Source: Paenacidovorax caeni
Lineage (GTDB): Bacteria; Pseudomonadota; Gammaproteobacteria; Burkholderiales; Burkholderiaceae_C
DNA length: 55,687 nt
Direction: 5' to 3'
NCBI RefSeq assembly: GCF_001298675.1
Contig: NZ_CYIG01000022.1
Span: forward strand, 1 to 55,687
A program made the position numbers and the translations under genes. Shown one piece after another: positions 48,139-55,687 of the stretch (the first letter of the stretch is position 1; each line of letters starts with the position of its first letter). The notes below the pieces were generated by a model. That model did no database searches and had not been told where the DNA came from. It saw only the letters and a list, made by a program, of their open reading frames with translations.

Positions 48139-48360
48139 ATGAGCATCGTCACCCTCATCAACCATGGCGCGCGGCGCCACGTCGTCACCGTCGTGGGCCT
48201 GCGTGGCCCGCAACCCAGCCCCGGCGCTGCCGGTGCGCTCATGGCGGCCAACAAGCTCTCCGAGCTCTCCACCGACCCCGCCGTGCAGGAGGCAGCCCAG
48301 CAGCACCTGGGGCTCGGCGTTGCTGACCCCCTTGCTCACTACATCTTGGCCAAGGCCTGA
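48139..48360 (+). CDS. Small hypothetical phage structural protein
   Basis: A 73-residue protein (SIVTLINHGARRHVVTVVGL, then QPSPGAAGALMAANKLSELS). The second half resembles fibre-type helix segments (NKLSELSTDPAVQEAAQQHL). Not recognised; position suggests a tail-fibre adaptor. Confidence 0.6.
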   Translation: MSIVTLINHGARRHVVTVVGLRGPQPSPGAAGALMAANKLSELSTDPAVQEAAQQHLGLGVADPLAHYILAKA

Positions 48361-48371
48361 AAGGAAGAACC

Positions 48372-48905
48372 ATGTCCCTCGACAACCGTCTCATTGCGCT
48401 CGCCCAGGCCATGGGCTCCGATGTGAAGGCCCTCACTCTGGCGCAAGGCCAGCTCAGTGCGCTGAACACGACCACGAAAACAAGCCTGGTCGCTGCCATC
48501 AATGAGCTACTGACGCTTGTCAGCGGCACGGGCGCGGTCATTGACGATAACGCCGGAGCTGGCGATACCGGCGTGGCGTGGAGCGCCAGCAAGATCGTCA
48601 GTGCGATTGCAGCCGCGCAGATGGCCGTCAAGAACGACCTGGTCAACGGCGCGGGCGCTGCGCTGGACACCCTGAGCGAGCTGGCCGCCGCGCTGGGCAA
48701 CGATCCCAGCTTTGCCGCAACCATCGCAACACAGATCGCAAACCGCGTGCGCTTCGACGCGGCTCAGGCACTGAGCGCGCCGCAGCAGGCCCAGGCGCGC
48801 GACAACATCGGCGCGGCGGCGGCCAGTGCGCTCAATGCGCTGACCGCTGGTCTGGGTGGATACGACCGCGACTACGCCGCCGACTACGCCGCCGCGAAGG
48901 TGTAG
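48372..48905 (+). CDS. Tail fibre-type protein with LAQAMG module
   Basis: A 177-residue protein opening with the module SLDNRLIALAQAMGSDVKAL shared with the next gene. A trimeric-fibre repeat region follows (TKTSLVAAINELLTLVSGTG, then WSASKIVSAIAAAQMAVKND and DTLSELAAALGNDPSFAATI). It ends with GYDRDYAADYAAAKV. It is a short fibre or adaptor. The receptor-binding part seems to be in the following gene. Confidence 0.78.
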   Translation: MSLDNRLIALAQAMGSDVKALTLAQGQLSALNTTTKTSLVAAINELLTLVSGTGAVIDDNAGAGDTGVAWSASKIVSAIAAAQMAVKNDLVNGAGAALDTLSELAAALGNDPSFAATIATQIANRVRFDAAQALSAPQQAQARDNIGAAAASALNALTAGLGGYDRDYAADYAAAKV

Positions 48906-48907
48906 CC

Positions 48908-49627
48908 ATGGCCTCTTTGCAAGCGCGCATCACGGCATTGGCGCAGGCCATCGGTGCCGACATCAAGGCCCTGGTGAACGTGTACATGCCCCGGGCGGCT
49001 TTTGGCGGGATCCCGGACAAGACGCGCAAAATGGCAAATGCCCAGATTGGCGCTGTCGATGCTTTCGTATCCGTGGATGGCGCAGGGACGGACTGGCCCG
49101 CCCAATCGCTCTCGACCGCGTGGTGGAACGTCTTCACGTTTGGTATTCCCGGGCGGTTGAGCCAGGTCGCGCAGCAGGTGTTTCACACAAGAGTTGCTCA
49201 ATTCTGGTTCAGGCATTTGCACGATGCCATCTGGACGCCCTGGTACAGGCACCCGTTCACATTCGCAGAAACCGGGTTCCTCCTGCAAGACGGTGGCGTG
49301 CTCGGCTATGGTGCGGGATGCGGCGGCACTGCGAATCAGCCCACGAACAAGCGGATGCCCGTGACGGTCAATAAGCCGTGTGGCGTTATCACAATGCACC
49401 CCGAACAACTCAGCGCCGGTGCGTCTGTCGAGTTCATTTTTTCTAGCTCTGCGCTTTCCTCAGCCGCTGTTTTATTGCCGGTTATTCTGGGCTACTCTGG
49501 ATACTCAGTGGTGGTGGCATACGTCGACACAGCGACGAGTGTGGCGCTGCGTTTGACGAACAACGGCGCCACCAGAAGCGACCCGGTCAACATCAGCTTT
49601 TGCATTCTTTCGGGAGCGCATTCATGA
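48908..49627 (+). CDS. Tail fibre/receptor-binding protein
   Basis: A 239-residue protein. Its N-terminal module ASLQARITALAQAIGADIKA repeats the one in the gene before, so both may attach to the same place. The rest (about 40-239) has no family match and is rich in aromatic and Gly residues (WFRHLHDAIWTPWYRHPFTF, then GGVLGYGAGCGGTANQPTNK). The last 250 bp are visibly richer in A/T than the neighbours, a sign of recent exchange of the host-recognition tip. Confidence 0.75.
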   Translation: MASLQARITALAQAIGADIKALVNVYMPRAAFGGIPDKTRKMANAQIGAVDAFVSVDGAGTDWPAQSLSTAWWNVFTFGIPGRLSQVAQQVFHTRVAQFWFRHLHDAIWTPWYRHPFTFAETGFLLQDGGVLGYGAGCGGTANQPTNKRMPVTVNKPCGVITMHPEQLSAGASVEFIFSSSALSSAAVLLPVILGYSGYSVVVAYVDTATSVALRLTNNGATRSDPVNISFCILSGAHS

Positions 49628-50196
49628 TCATCGAACTGAAGTTGGACGCTACGAATTGGCTGGAGGCCACCTGGATGGACGGTGCCGCCCAGGTCCGCTG
49701 CGTCAGCTACCACCCCACGCAGATCGACATGCTGCGCGCCGATGCGGCGGCGATGGGCACGCCGCTGGATGAGCACCAGGCGATGCTCGCAGAGTGGGTG
49801 GCATCCTACGTCCCCCCGCCTGCCGATCCTGCGGCGCTGCGCGCGGCACTGAGCGCACAGCTCGCAGGCGAGTACGAGCGCCGCATGCAGATCATCGCCA
49901 CCGGATACCCGCCCAGCGAGCGCGAGAGCTGGCCGGTGCAGACCGGGGAGGCCCGCGCGCTGCTGGCCGATCCGGCTACGGCCACGCCATGGATTGACGC
50001 TGCCGCCGCAGCGCGCGGCCTTGGCCGCGTGGAGCTGGCCCATCGCATCGTGGCAAAGGACGATGCCTACCGCGTGATCCATGGCACGCTGACCGGCGTG
50101 CGGCAGGCGTTGGAGGATGCCATCGGCGCGGCAGGCGATGACGTGCAGACGCTGCAGGCCATCGACGTCACGACCGGGTGGCCGGGCATTTCCTAA
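49624..50196 (+). CDS. Tail-fibre assembly-like protein
   Basis: A 190-residue protein. MIIELKLDATNWLEATWMDG opens a beta domain and a helical half follows with AALRAALSAQLAGEYERRMQ and ATGYPPSERESWPVQTGEAR, a region common in phage tail assembly/DUF4376-type proteins. It overlaps the fibre gene stop (ATGA), so it likely folds or attaches the fibre. Confidence 0.7.
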   Translation: MIIELKLDATNWLEATWMDGAAQVRCVSYHPTQIDMLRADAAAMGTPLDEHQAMLAEWVASYVPPPADPAALRAALSAQLAGEYERRMQIIATGYPPSERESWPVQTGEARALLADPATATPWIDAAAAARGLGRVELAHRIVAKDDAYRVIHGTLTGVRQALEDAIGAAGDDVQTLQAIDVTTGWPGIS

Positions 50197-50220
50197 AGCG
50201 TTTTCCTTCGCACGAAACGC
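50193..50220 (+). promoter_or_regulatory. Second copy of the GCGTTT-N11-AAACGC dyad, before the tail operon
   Basis: GCGTTT (50198-50203) and AAACGC (50215-50220) with 11 bp between, preceded by CTAAA as at 43943. It lies 44 bp before the tail operon's first ATG and is likely an activator site giving the tail genes their own promoter. Confidence 0.6.
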
Positions 50221-50237
50221 CACGGCGGCGAACACTG

Positions 50238-50263
50238 AGGGCTCTTACACAGGAGCCCTTTTT
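50238..50263 (+). terminator. Hairpin with T-run that also covers the ribosome site of the next gene
   Basis: Stem AGGGCTC / GAGCCCT (50238-50244, 50253-50259) with an 8-nt loop, followed by TTTTT. The AGGAG of the downstream gene (50251-50255) is partly in the loop and partly in the stem. It can end fibre-operon transcription and, in transcripts reading through, hide the ribosome site. Confidence 0.65.
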
Positions 50264-50264
50264 C

Positions 50265-50465
50265 ATGTCCACAAAACCCGACTCGCAGCCGCCGCGCGTG
50301 CGCATTGAGCTGCTCAAGCCGCACCGCCACGCAGGGCGCGACTACAAGACCGGTCAATTCCTGGAGCTGCCCGAAGGCAAGGCTGGATGGCTCGTTTCGG
50401 TTGGCACCGCGAAGGCAGCGCCCGCAGCCCCCCCCCGCAACTCCCGCCGCCAAGAAGGAGTAAAC
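50265..50465 (+). CDS. DUF7210-like small phage protein, fused in frame to the tail tube through a C9 tract
   Basis: The first 67 codons of a long frame. Residues VRIELLKPHRHAGRDYKTGQ and FLELPEGKAGWLVSVGTAKA form a small domain usually encoded alone upstream of the tail tube. A run of nine C lies around 50428-50436. With eight C the frame would end at TAA 50460-50462 (GAG-TAA), giving a product with the typical ending TPAAKKE. With nine it reads through into the tail-tube gene. No stop is present in this sequence, so the feature is drawn to the tube start. Confidence 0.65.
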
Positions 50466-51263
50466 ATGGCTACGCAAGCATCTAAATCTACCCCCATCGT
50501 CTGGAATGGCCAGGGGCCGGTGCACATTGGCATTTACGACCCGATCAACGGTCGCCCTGAGATGGGTTTCCTCACGAACCTGTACAGCGTGGGTTGTGCC
50601 AACCGCACGCTCACCGTCACGCCATCGCGCGAAACGGGCAAGATCAAAGAGAGCTGCTCCGGCCAGCGCATGACCCTCAAGGAATACGAGACGGGCAAGG
50701 GCCTGGAAGTGAACCTCTCCATGGTGCAGTTCGACACGCGCACGATGGCTTCGGCGTTCTTCGGCGAAGCGATGGAAATCCCCGGGGGCACAGTGACCGA
50801 TGAGCAGTTGGCGAAGCTGGAGCCGGGGGACTACTTCTTCCTGCGCAACCCGCGCAGCAAGAGCGTGGTGATCGAGGACAGCACTCCGGGAACGCCCCTG
50901 ACGTACGTCCTCGGAACGCACTATGAAGAAGATGACGCAGAGCATGGTCGGTACCGCTTGCTGGCACACCCTGCCTTGCACGTCGAGCCACTCAAGGTGG
51001 ACTACGAGTACGACAGCTTCGTGAATGTCGCCGCATTCAGCAAGACGAACGTCGAGCGCGGGATCATCTTCTCGGGGGTCAACGGCGACGGGCAGAAGCA
51101 GCGCGTCATCATCCCGCGCATCCCCCTCGCACTGGATGGCAGTTTCAACTGGCTCTCCGATGAGCCCAGCGACCTGGCGCTCAAGGGCGAGGCGCAGTAC
51201 GTTCCCGGCCTCAAGAACGACCCGCTGTTCGGCCCGTTCATGCGTATCGACGCGATGGTCTGA
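50466..51263 (+). CDS. Major tail tube protein
   Basis: A 265-residue tail tube subunit. Its ATG 50466 has its own GAAGGAG ribosome site, so it is expressed whatever happens at the C tract. Sequence: STPIVWNGQGPVHIGIYDPI, RTMASAFFGEAMEIPGGTVT, DYEYDSFVNVAAF and the C-terminal ALDGSFNWLSDEPSDLALKG. The beta-rich profile and place before the tape measure fit the B3/D3112-type tube. No sheath gene is present, so the tail is non-contractile. Confidence 0.85.
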   Translation: MATQASKSTPIVWNGQGPVHIGIYDPINGRPEMGFLTNLYSVGCANRTLTVTPSRETGKIKESCSGQRMTLKEYETGKGLEVNLSMVQFDTRTMASAFFGEAMEIPGGTVTDEQLAKLEPGDYFFLRNPRSKSVVIEDSTPGTPLTYVLGTHYEEDDAEHGRYRLLAHPALHVEPLKVDYEYDSFVNVAAFSKTNVERGIIFSGVNGDGQKQRVIIPRIPLALDGSFNWLSDEPSDLALKGEAQYVPGLKNDPLFGPFMRIDAMV

Positions 51264-51281
51264 CCCTGGCCGGGGGGCAAT

Positions 51282-51322
51282 AAAAAACCGCGCCGGGCGT
51301 TTGCCTGGGCGCGGTTTTTTTT
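51282..51322. terminator. Bidirectional rho-independent terminator
   Basis: Stem CCGCGCC / GGCGCGG (51288-51294, 51308-51314), with an inner GGC/GCC extension. It is flanked by A6 on the left and T8 on the right, so it works on both strands. It lies between the convergent tail-tube gene and the small membrane gene. Confidence 0.88.
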
Positions 51323-51337
51323 CGAGGTGAAAGCGCT

Positions 51338-51586
51338 TTATCGGTGCAGCAAAGAGGCCAGGTAATGCAGTGGCCACAGCAGGAGGCGACCCCAGAGCCA
51401 AAGGCCGACAAGCGCAAGTGCACCCACTCCAAGAGCCATTGCACTCTCCGGCGATACCAGGGCCAAGACCAGAGAGGAAGCTGCTGCCAGGGCTCCAATT
51501 TTGAGCGCAGCCATGTTCCTGGCGCTCGGCCGGGCGAGGGCAAGCACACCGATGGCGACAACAAGCAAGAGCAGCAGCAGGTTCAT
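51338..51586 (-). CDS. Small membrane protein on the opposite strand (possible moron)
   Basis: An 82-residue protein with three hydrophobic segments (NLLLLLLVVAIGVLALARPS; ALKIGALAAASSLVLALVSP; ALGVGALALVGLWLWGRLLL). ATG 51586 begins 31 bp before the tape-measure gene, divergent from it, and the gene ends at a bidirectional terminator. A lone reverse gene with its own terminator in a late operon fits a moron, such as a superinfection-exclusion protein. Function unproven. It sits where tail assembly chaperones are usually found. Confidence 0.7.
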   Translation of the reverse strand: MNLLLLLLVVAIGVLALARPSARNMAALKIGALAAASSLVLALVSPESAMALGVGALALVGLWLWGRLLLWPLHYLASLLHR

Positions 51587-51616
51587 GGCTGCGGATATTA
51601 AGGCAAGCGAGGAAAT

Positions 51617-54600
51617 ATGGCGAACCAGAACATGAAGGCCAAGTTGGTCATTGATGTAGAAGCCAACGGCGCTAACGATGTGGAGGCTATCGCGGATGGC
51701 TTGGAAGGCCTGGCACAAGAGAGCGGTGATGCAGCGCCAAAGTTGACCGAGCTGGCGCAAGCCATTCGTGCCATCGGCGCACAGAATAAGCTTGTCGATG
51801 ACTTCATGCGTCTCAAGCGCGAGACCGAGAGCGTTGCGACGGCCATGGATGCGGCCAGCGGCAAGGTGGATGCCCTGGCCAAGGAGATGGCGCAAGCGGG
51901 CGAGGAGGCGAAACGCGCGGCCGATGCGCAGAAGGTTGCCGCGCTGGAGCTGGGTACAGCCAAGCAATACCAGTTGCAGTTGCGTGATGCCATCGCGCAA
52001 ACGCGGGTGGAGCTGAAGCAAAGCCGGGATGACCTCAAGCAGGCCGGTGACGGTAACGCGATTTTTTCTGAGCGGGTGCGGGATGCTGCTGCACAGCTCA
52101 AGATGCTGCAGGCCGAAGAGCGGGCGGCTGCGGGCAATGTGCGCTTGCTTGCTGCGGCATACAAGGAGAGCGAGGCTGCAAGCAGCAACGCAGCCAATGC
52201 GCAAAAGCGATTGGTGGCCGACTACGAACGTGCCGTTGGCAGCGCCGGTCAGCTCAGCGTGGCATTGCGCCAGGGTAACCAAGCGCTGAATGACTCTCGC
52301 CAGGCGTTGCAGGCTGCGGGCATGAGCACCAAGGGCTTGACTGACCAGCAAATTGCGCTCAAGGCACAACTACTACAGGCCCAGCAGCAGGCCCAGCGGT
52401 ACACAGAGGTGGTGCATGACATGCGCACTGAGGCGCTTGCACTCGCCCCAGCGCTGCAACAGACCTTTCAACAATTGGGCATGCGGGGGGTGCGGCAGAT
52501 CACGGCCGAGATTGAGCAGCTCCAGGCTGTGATGCGCGGTCTCAAGGGCCAAAAGCTCATGCCCGAAGACGCAATCCGAGCAACCGCCGAGCTGCAGCGG
52601 CGTATCCAGTCGCTACGTGCCGAAATGAGCGGGACGCAAGGCGCTTCCAAGAGTGCAGCCAGCTCAATCAAGGAGCTTGGGGACAGCGCTGATGGGGCTG
52701 GCAGCAAGATCGGCGCTGCCGCGCACAAAGCCGTGGCATGGGCGGGCGCCATGATCGGGCTGGGCGAGATCAAGCGGGTTGCTGCTGAAGTGCTTGAGAC
52801 GGGGAGCTCTTTCGAGCAACTGGAGCGCCGCCTGACAAGCATCCTGGGCAGCTCGGAGAAGGCGCGCGAAGCATTCGCCATGCTCAAAGACCTAGCGCAG
52901 CAAACGCCGTTTGACGTGAAGGGGCTGACAGAGGCCTACGCCAAGCTGTCCGCGTTTGGCCTGCAGCCTACCCGGGCGCAGATGCTGGCGATGGCAGATG
53001 CGGCTGCAGAGCTGGGCGGTGGTACGGAGATGCTGGAGGGCGTCACCCTGGCACTTGGGCAAGCGTGGACAAAGGGCAAGCTTCAAGGGGAGGAAATGCT
53101 GCAGCTTGCCGAGCGCGGCATCCCCGCGTGGGATTTGCTCGCCAAGGCAACCGGCAAGAACGTGGAGGAACTTCAAAAGCTGTCGAGTGCCGGCCAGCTC
53201 GGGCGTGATGCAATCCTTCAGCTCATCGACGCCATGGGCAAGAAAAGCGCAGGCGCCAGTGCAGACCTGATGAACTCCTACGCTGGAGCCGTTCAGCGTG
53301 CCCAGGATGCGCTGCAAGAGCTTTTCAACATGATCGCCCAATCGGGCGTGCTGGAGTATCTGACCGCGCAACTGCAAGGGCTGCTGGCAAAGTTCGACCA
53401 GCTCAAGGCCAGTGGCGAACTGGATGTAATGGCAAAGCGGATTGCCAGCGGCTTCGTTGACGTAGCGAACGCGGCTCAAGGTGTCATTGGCGTCTTGCAG
53501 CAGCTTGCGCCAGCCATCGAAGTGCTGATGAAGCTGTGGGTGGTCTCCAAGGTCGCCGCATTTGCTGGAGCACTGACGGGGGTAGGCCTGGCAGCCAAAG
53601 GTGCAGGCTTGGAAATGGCAAAGGCCGCAGATCAATCCAAGGCTTTTGCAGTTATCTCCCGGGCGTCTCTCGCACTTGTCGCCGTGGGGGTTCTTGAACT
53701 CGGGCAAGCATGGATCAAAGTCGCAAAAGACTATGGCGCATACCGGGCGGAACTTGCAAAGCATGACGCCATTGCGTCGCAGACGGCCCAAAAGCAAGAC
53801 CTTGTCGCTCAAAAACTCAAAGCCATTTCTGATGCAACGGGCGTGCTCGTCACAAGCATGCAGCAGCTCAATGAGGCACAGAGCGCAGGCCTGCTGGTAT
53901 TTGACCAGGCAACCGGCAAATGGCTTTCTGCAGCTCAGGCCCAGGAAAAGCTATCCGGGGCCGTGAAGGAAACGACGGCCAAAATGGCCGCTGCTGATGC
54001 AAGCAAGCTGGTGGCCGAGTTTGAGAAAACCGCCACGGCGGCGGACAAGACAAAGGAGGCCATAGAGCGCCTGGCTGCGGGCCTGAAATTCGGCGATGTG
54101 CAAGGCGTCAGCGCTTTTGTAATGGCCCTGGACGAACTGGCAGCAAAAGGCAGGCTATCTGCGAAAGAGGTGGGCGAAGCATGGCAGGAGGCGCTGGGCA
54201 AGCTCAATGCGGGTCAGATTGGCGCGCTAAGGGCAAACCTTGAGGAGGCCTCGCGCCAGGGCGTCATATCCGCGCAGCAGTGGGCACAGGCGAACGAACA
54301 GGTTCTCGCGGCCAGTTTTGAAAAGCTCGGCGTGAACGCCGCGCAGGCCCTGGGCAAGATCAGCACGGGCGCGCAGGAGGCCATCAACCAGGTTGACCTG
54401 GTGGCCGAGTCCGCCAAGGCGGCAGGCGTGGGGGCAAAGGACGCCGCCCGTGCCATCGAAATGGCTTTCGCTGCGGCCATCCCCAAGGCCGACAGCCTGC
54501 AGGCCATCGAAGCGATGGAGCAAAAGCTCAAAGCCATGGGCGCGGCGGGCCAGGTAAGCGCAGACGGCATGGGCCGCCTGCAATCGGCGCTGGACAAGCA

Positions 54601-55531
54601 GCGCGCGACCATCGAGGGGCAGATACCGGGCATCCAGAGCCTGGGCGAAGCGCTGCGCCAGCTCGGCGTGAAGCCGCAGGCAGAGCTCAAGGAACTTGCA
54701 CGAACGGCCAAGGAAGCCTTCGACGTTGTGCAGGCCAGCGGCACGGCCACGCCACGCGAGATCAACGAGGCATGGAAGGCCATGGCCGAGGCGGCGATTG
54801 CTGCGAACGATGGCATCGCGGACGCGACGATCCAGTCTCAGGCCCGCCAGCATGGCTTCGTGATTGAGACGGATAAGGCGGGCAAGTCCATCGTCAAGTC
54901 GATGAAAGAAGCCGAGGACGCGACCAAGAAGGTGGGCGATGCAGCCAAGGACGGCGCAGATGGCATGCGCGACATGGCGGACGCGGCCGACGACTCGCGC
55001 ACCGCCCTGCAGAAGCAGGCCGCAGCGCAGAACGAGGCGGCAAACGAGGCCGCCAATGCGTGGGCGGATGCACAGCGCAAGGCGGACAAGTACTTCGAGG
55101 AGATGGCGAAGATCGCCCGGGAATCCGGCGCCTGGGCCCAAGATGTGCCCAAGCTGGCCTGGGCCATGTCGGCAGCCCTCAAGGAGCTGGACGCCGCCCA
55201 GCAGTCGCTGGAGCGCTCCAACCAGGGCGCGGCGCAGGGGCTGGAGGATTTGAAGATGCGCCTGCTGGAGTTGCACGGCTCGGAAGAAGACGTGGCGAAG
55301 GCACGCCAGGCCCGCGATGAGGCCGAGGTGCGCGCCAAGATGGCACTGCTGCGGCTCGACATCGAGCGCGCCCGCATCCGCAAGAACAACGAGGAAGCGG
55401 AGCGGCTCACCAAGGAACTGGCGCTGCTGGAGGAGCAGCTCGTGGTGCTGGGTGAGATCTACCGCGAGGAAGAAAAGCAGCGCAAGGAGCGCGAGCGCGA
55501 GGAAGGCGGCGCGGGCGGCGGCAAGAAGAAA
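51617..55531 (+). pseudogene. Tail tape-measure protein gene, interrupted by an ISL3 element
   Basis: About 1305 phage-derived residues with a clear GAGGAA site. Long coiled coils occupy about 1-370. The tape-measure core (about 390-600) follows: SSFEQLERRLTSILGSSEKA, FDVKGLTEAYAKLSAFGLQP, LAERGIPAWDLLAKATGKN and GASADLMNSYAGAVQRAQDA. Hydrophobic segments (about 640-700) and further helices come next. At GGGKKKG the phage sequence ends; the open frame runs on to 55588 with residues that are antisense to the transposase. Loss of the 3' end should abolish tail assembly. Confidence 0.88.
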
Positions 55532-55687
55532 GGTTCATCGCGCCTTTCCGGGGAAGGCGGCCTTGATCTTCAGGAAGAAATAGGCTGAATCCCGGAACCC
55601 GTAGGCCATACGCTTGATGACCTTAATGCGGTTGTTGACGCCCTCGAGAATGCTGGTGTTCAAGGGGAAGATGGCTGAGGCGAGGAT
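55531..55687. mobile_element. ISL3-family insertion sequence, one end only
   Basis: Insertion in the tape-measure gene. Its outer end is near 55,531, with GGTTCATCGCG as likely start of the terminal inverted repeat, and it continues beyond the window. The exact border and the target duplication cannot be fixed without the other end. Confidence 0.8.
55535..55687 (-). CDS. ISL3-family transposase, C-terminal fragment (runs out of window)
   Basis: Reading leftward, the last 50 residues contain ILASAIFPLNTSILEGVNNR, IKVIKRMAYGFRDSAYFFLK and end FPGKAR before TGA at 55535-55537. The string EGVNNRIKVIKRMAYGFRD is the conserved C-terminal DDE-domain end (catalytic Glu in EGVNN) of ISL3 transposases. 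The N-terminal part is outside the window. Confidence 0.88.
   Translation of the reverse strand: MLASAIFPLNTSILEGVNNRIKVIKRMAYGFRDSAYFFLKIKAAFPGKAR

Larger units (their letters stand above)
22959..55687. mobile_element. Mu-like transposable prophage (B3/D3112-type siphovirus), incomplete in window
   Basis: Contiguous phage genes with the hallmarks of replicative-transposition phages: DDE transposase plus AAA ATPase, Gam, GemA, Mor, Mu-type gp28/gp29/F/G, I/Z protease and T capsid. The tail has a tube and tape measure but no sheath, so it is a siphovirus. The left border interrupts a sensor gene; TG at 22959 or 22969 are candidate phage termini, and TGGGC/TGGGAT repeats at 22984, 23001 and 23031 may be transposase sites. 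The right end lies beyond an IS insertion and outside the window. Confidence 0.93.

Noticed and set aside
51344-51601. Rightward 85-codon frame before the tape measure as a possible tail chaperone
   Set aside because: Sequence is Gln/Lys/Cys-rich and antisense to a clean membrane protein; the terminator layout supports the minus-strand gene.
55532-55588. Last residues of the tape-measure frame (SSRLSGEGGLDLQEEIG) as true phage protein
   Set aside because: The same bases encode the conserved ISL3 transposase C-terminus on the other strand, so this is read-through into the insertion.
1-55687. CRISPR arrays, tRNA or rRNA genes, retrons or toxin-antitoxin pairs
   Set aside because: No regularly spaced repeats, tRNA-like cloverleaf or rRNA segments were seen, and no gene pair had recognisable toxin-antitoxin features.

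Overview
The window is high-GC betaproteobacterial DNA, most like the Comamonadaceae (Acidovorax, Alicycliphilus, Comamonas group). The evidence is a PhaM-type PHB granule protein, DUF2147, SlmA, a bactofilin, and copies of the short palindromic repeat with core CAAGCGCTGGCAGCTAT that I associate with this family. No rRNA, tRNA or CRISPR array was seen.

Left part (1 to about 22,960) is chromosome. It holds trxC, a DUF2905 membrane protein, phaM, an XRE regulator, a ceramidase-like membrane protein overlapping an LplT-PlsC fusion, a YiaA-type membrane protein, two secreted proteins (one DUF2145), a coiled-coil zinc-ribbon membrane protein, slmA, an ABC exporter and an acyltransferase. Then comes a fatty-acid beta-oxidation cluster: a TetR regulator behind a perfect 14-bp palindrome, acyl-CoA dehydrogenase, DUF2147 protein, fused hydroxyacyl-CoA dehydrogenase/enoyl-CoA hydratase, thiolase, thioesterase, second enoyl-CoA hydratase and second thioesterase. 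A bactofilin follows, and then a CHASE8-type sensor gene that is cut off by a prophage.

Right part (about 22,960 to the window end) is a transposable Mu-like prophage with a long-tailed, non-contractile (B3/D3112-like) tail set. Its layout is split. The repressor and the transposition genes lie in the middle. A leftward arm carries the repressor, five possible lysogeny-cargo genes, holin, endolysin, nested Rz/Rz1, small and large terminase, portal, gpF and gpG, and ends at the host junction. A rightward arm carries a Ner-like regulator, the DDE transposase A and ATPase B, many small early genes, Gam, RdgC, GemA and Mor. After a terminator it continues with protease/scaffold, capsid, connectors, fibres, tail tube and tape measure. 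The tape-measure gene is interrupted near 55,531 by an ISL3-family insertion sequence that runs out of the window, so this copy is probably unable to make infectious particles.

Control signals can be read directly. The early promoter has TTGCAA and CATAAT boxes 17 bp apart, with an 18-bp palindromic operator over the spacer. Related GAAA/TTTC dyads occur at the repressor start and upstream of an early gene. A GCGTTT-N11-AAACGC dyad precedes both the head operon and the tail-tube operon, as expected for an activator such as Mor.

The most intriguing feature is a shared 20-residue motif in the repressor's C-terminal tail (core IQIG) and in the N-terminal part of the next gene's product (core VQVG). 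It resembles RHIM/amyloid signalling motifs and may mark a repressor-partner assembly system in the lysogen.
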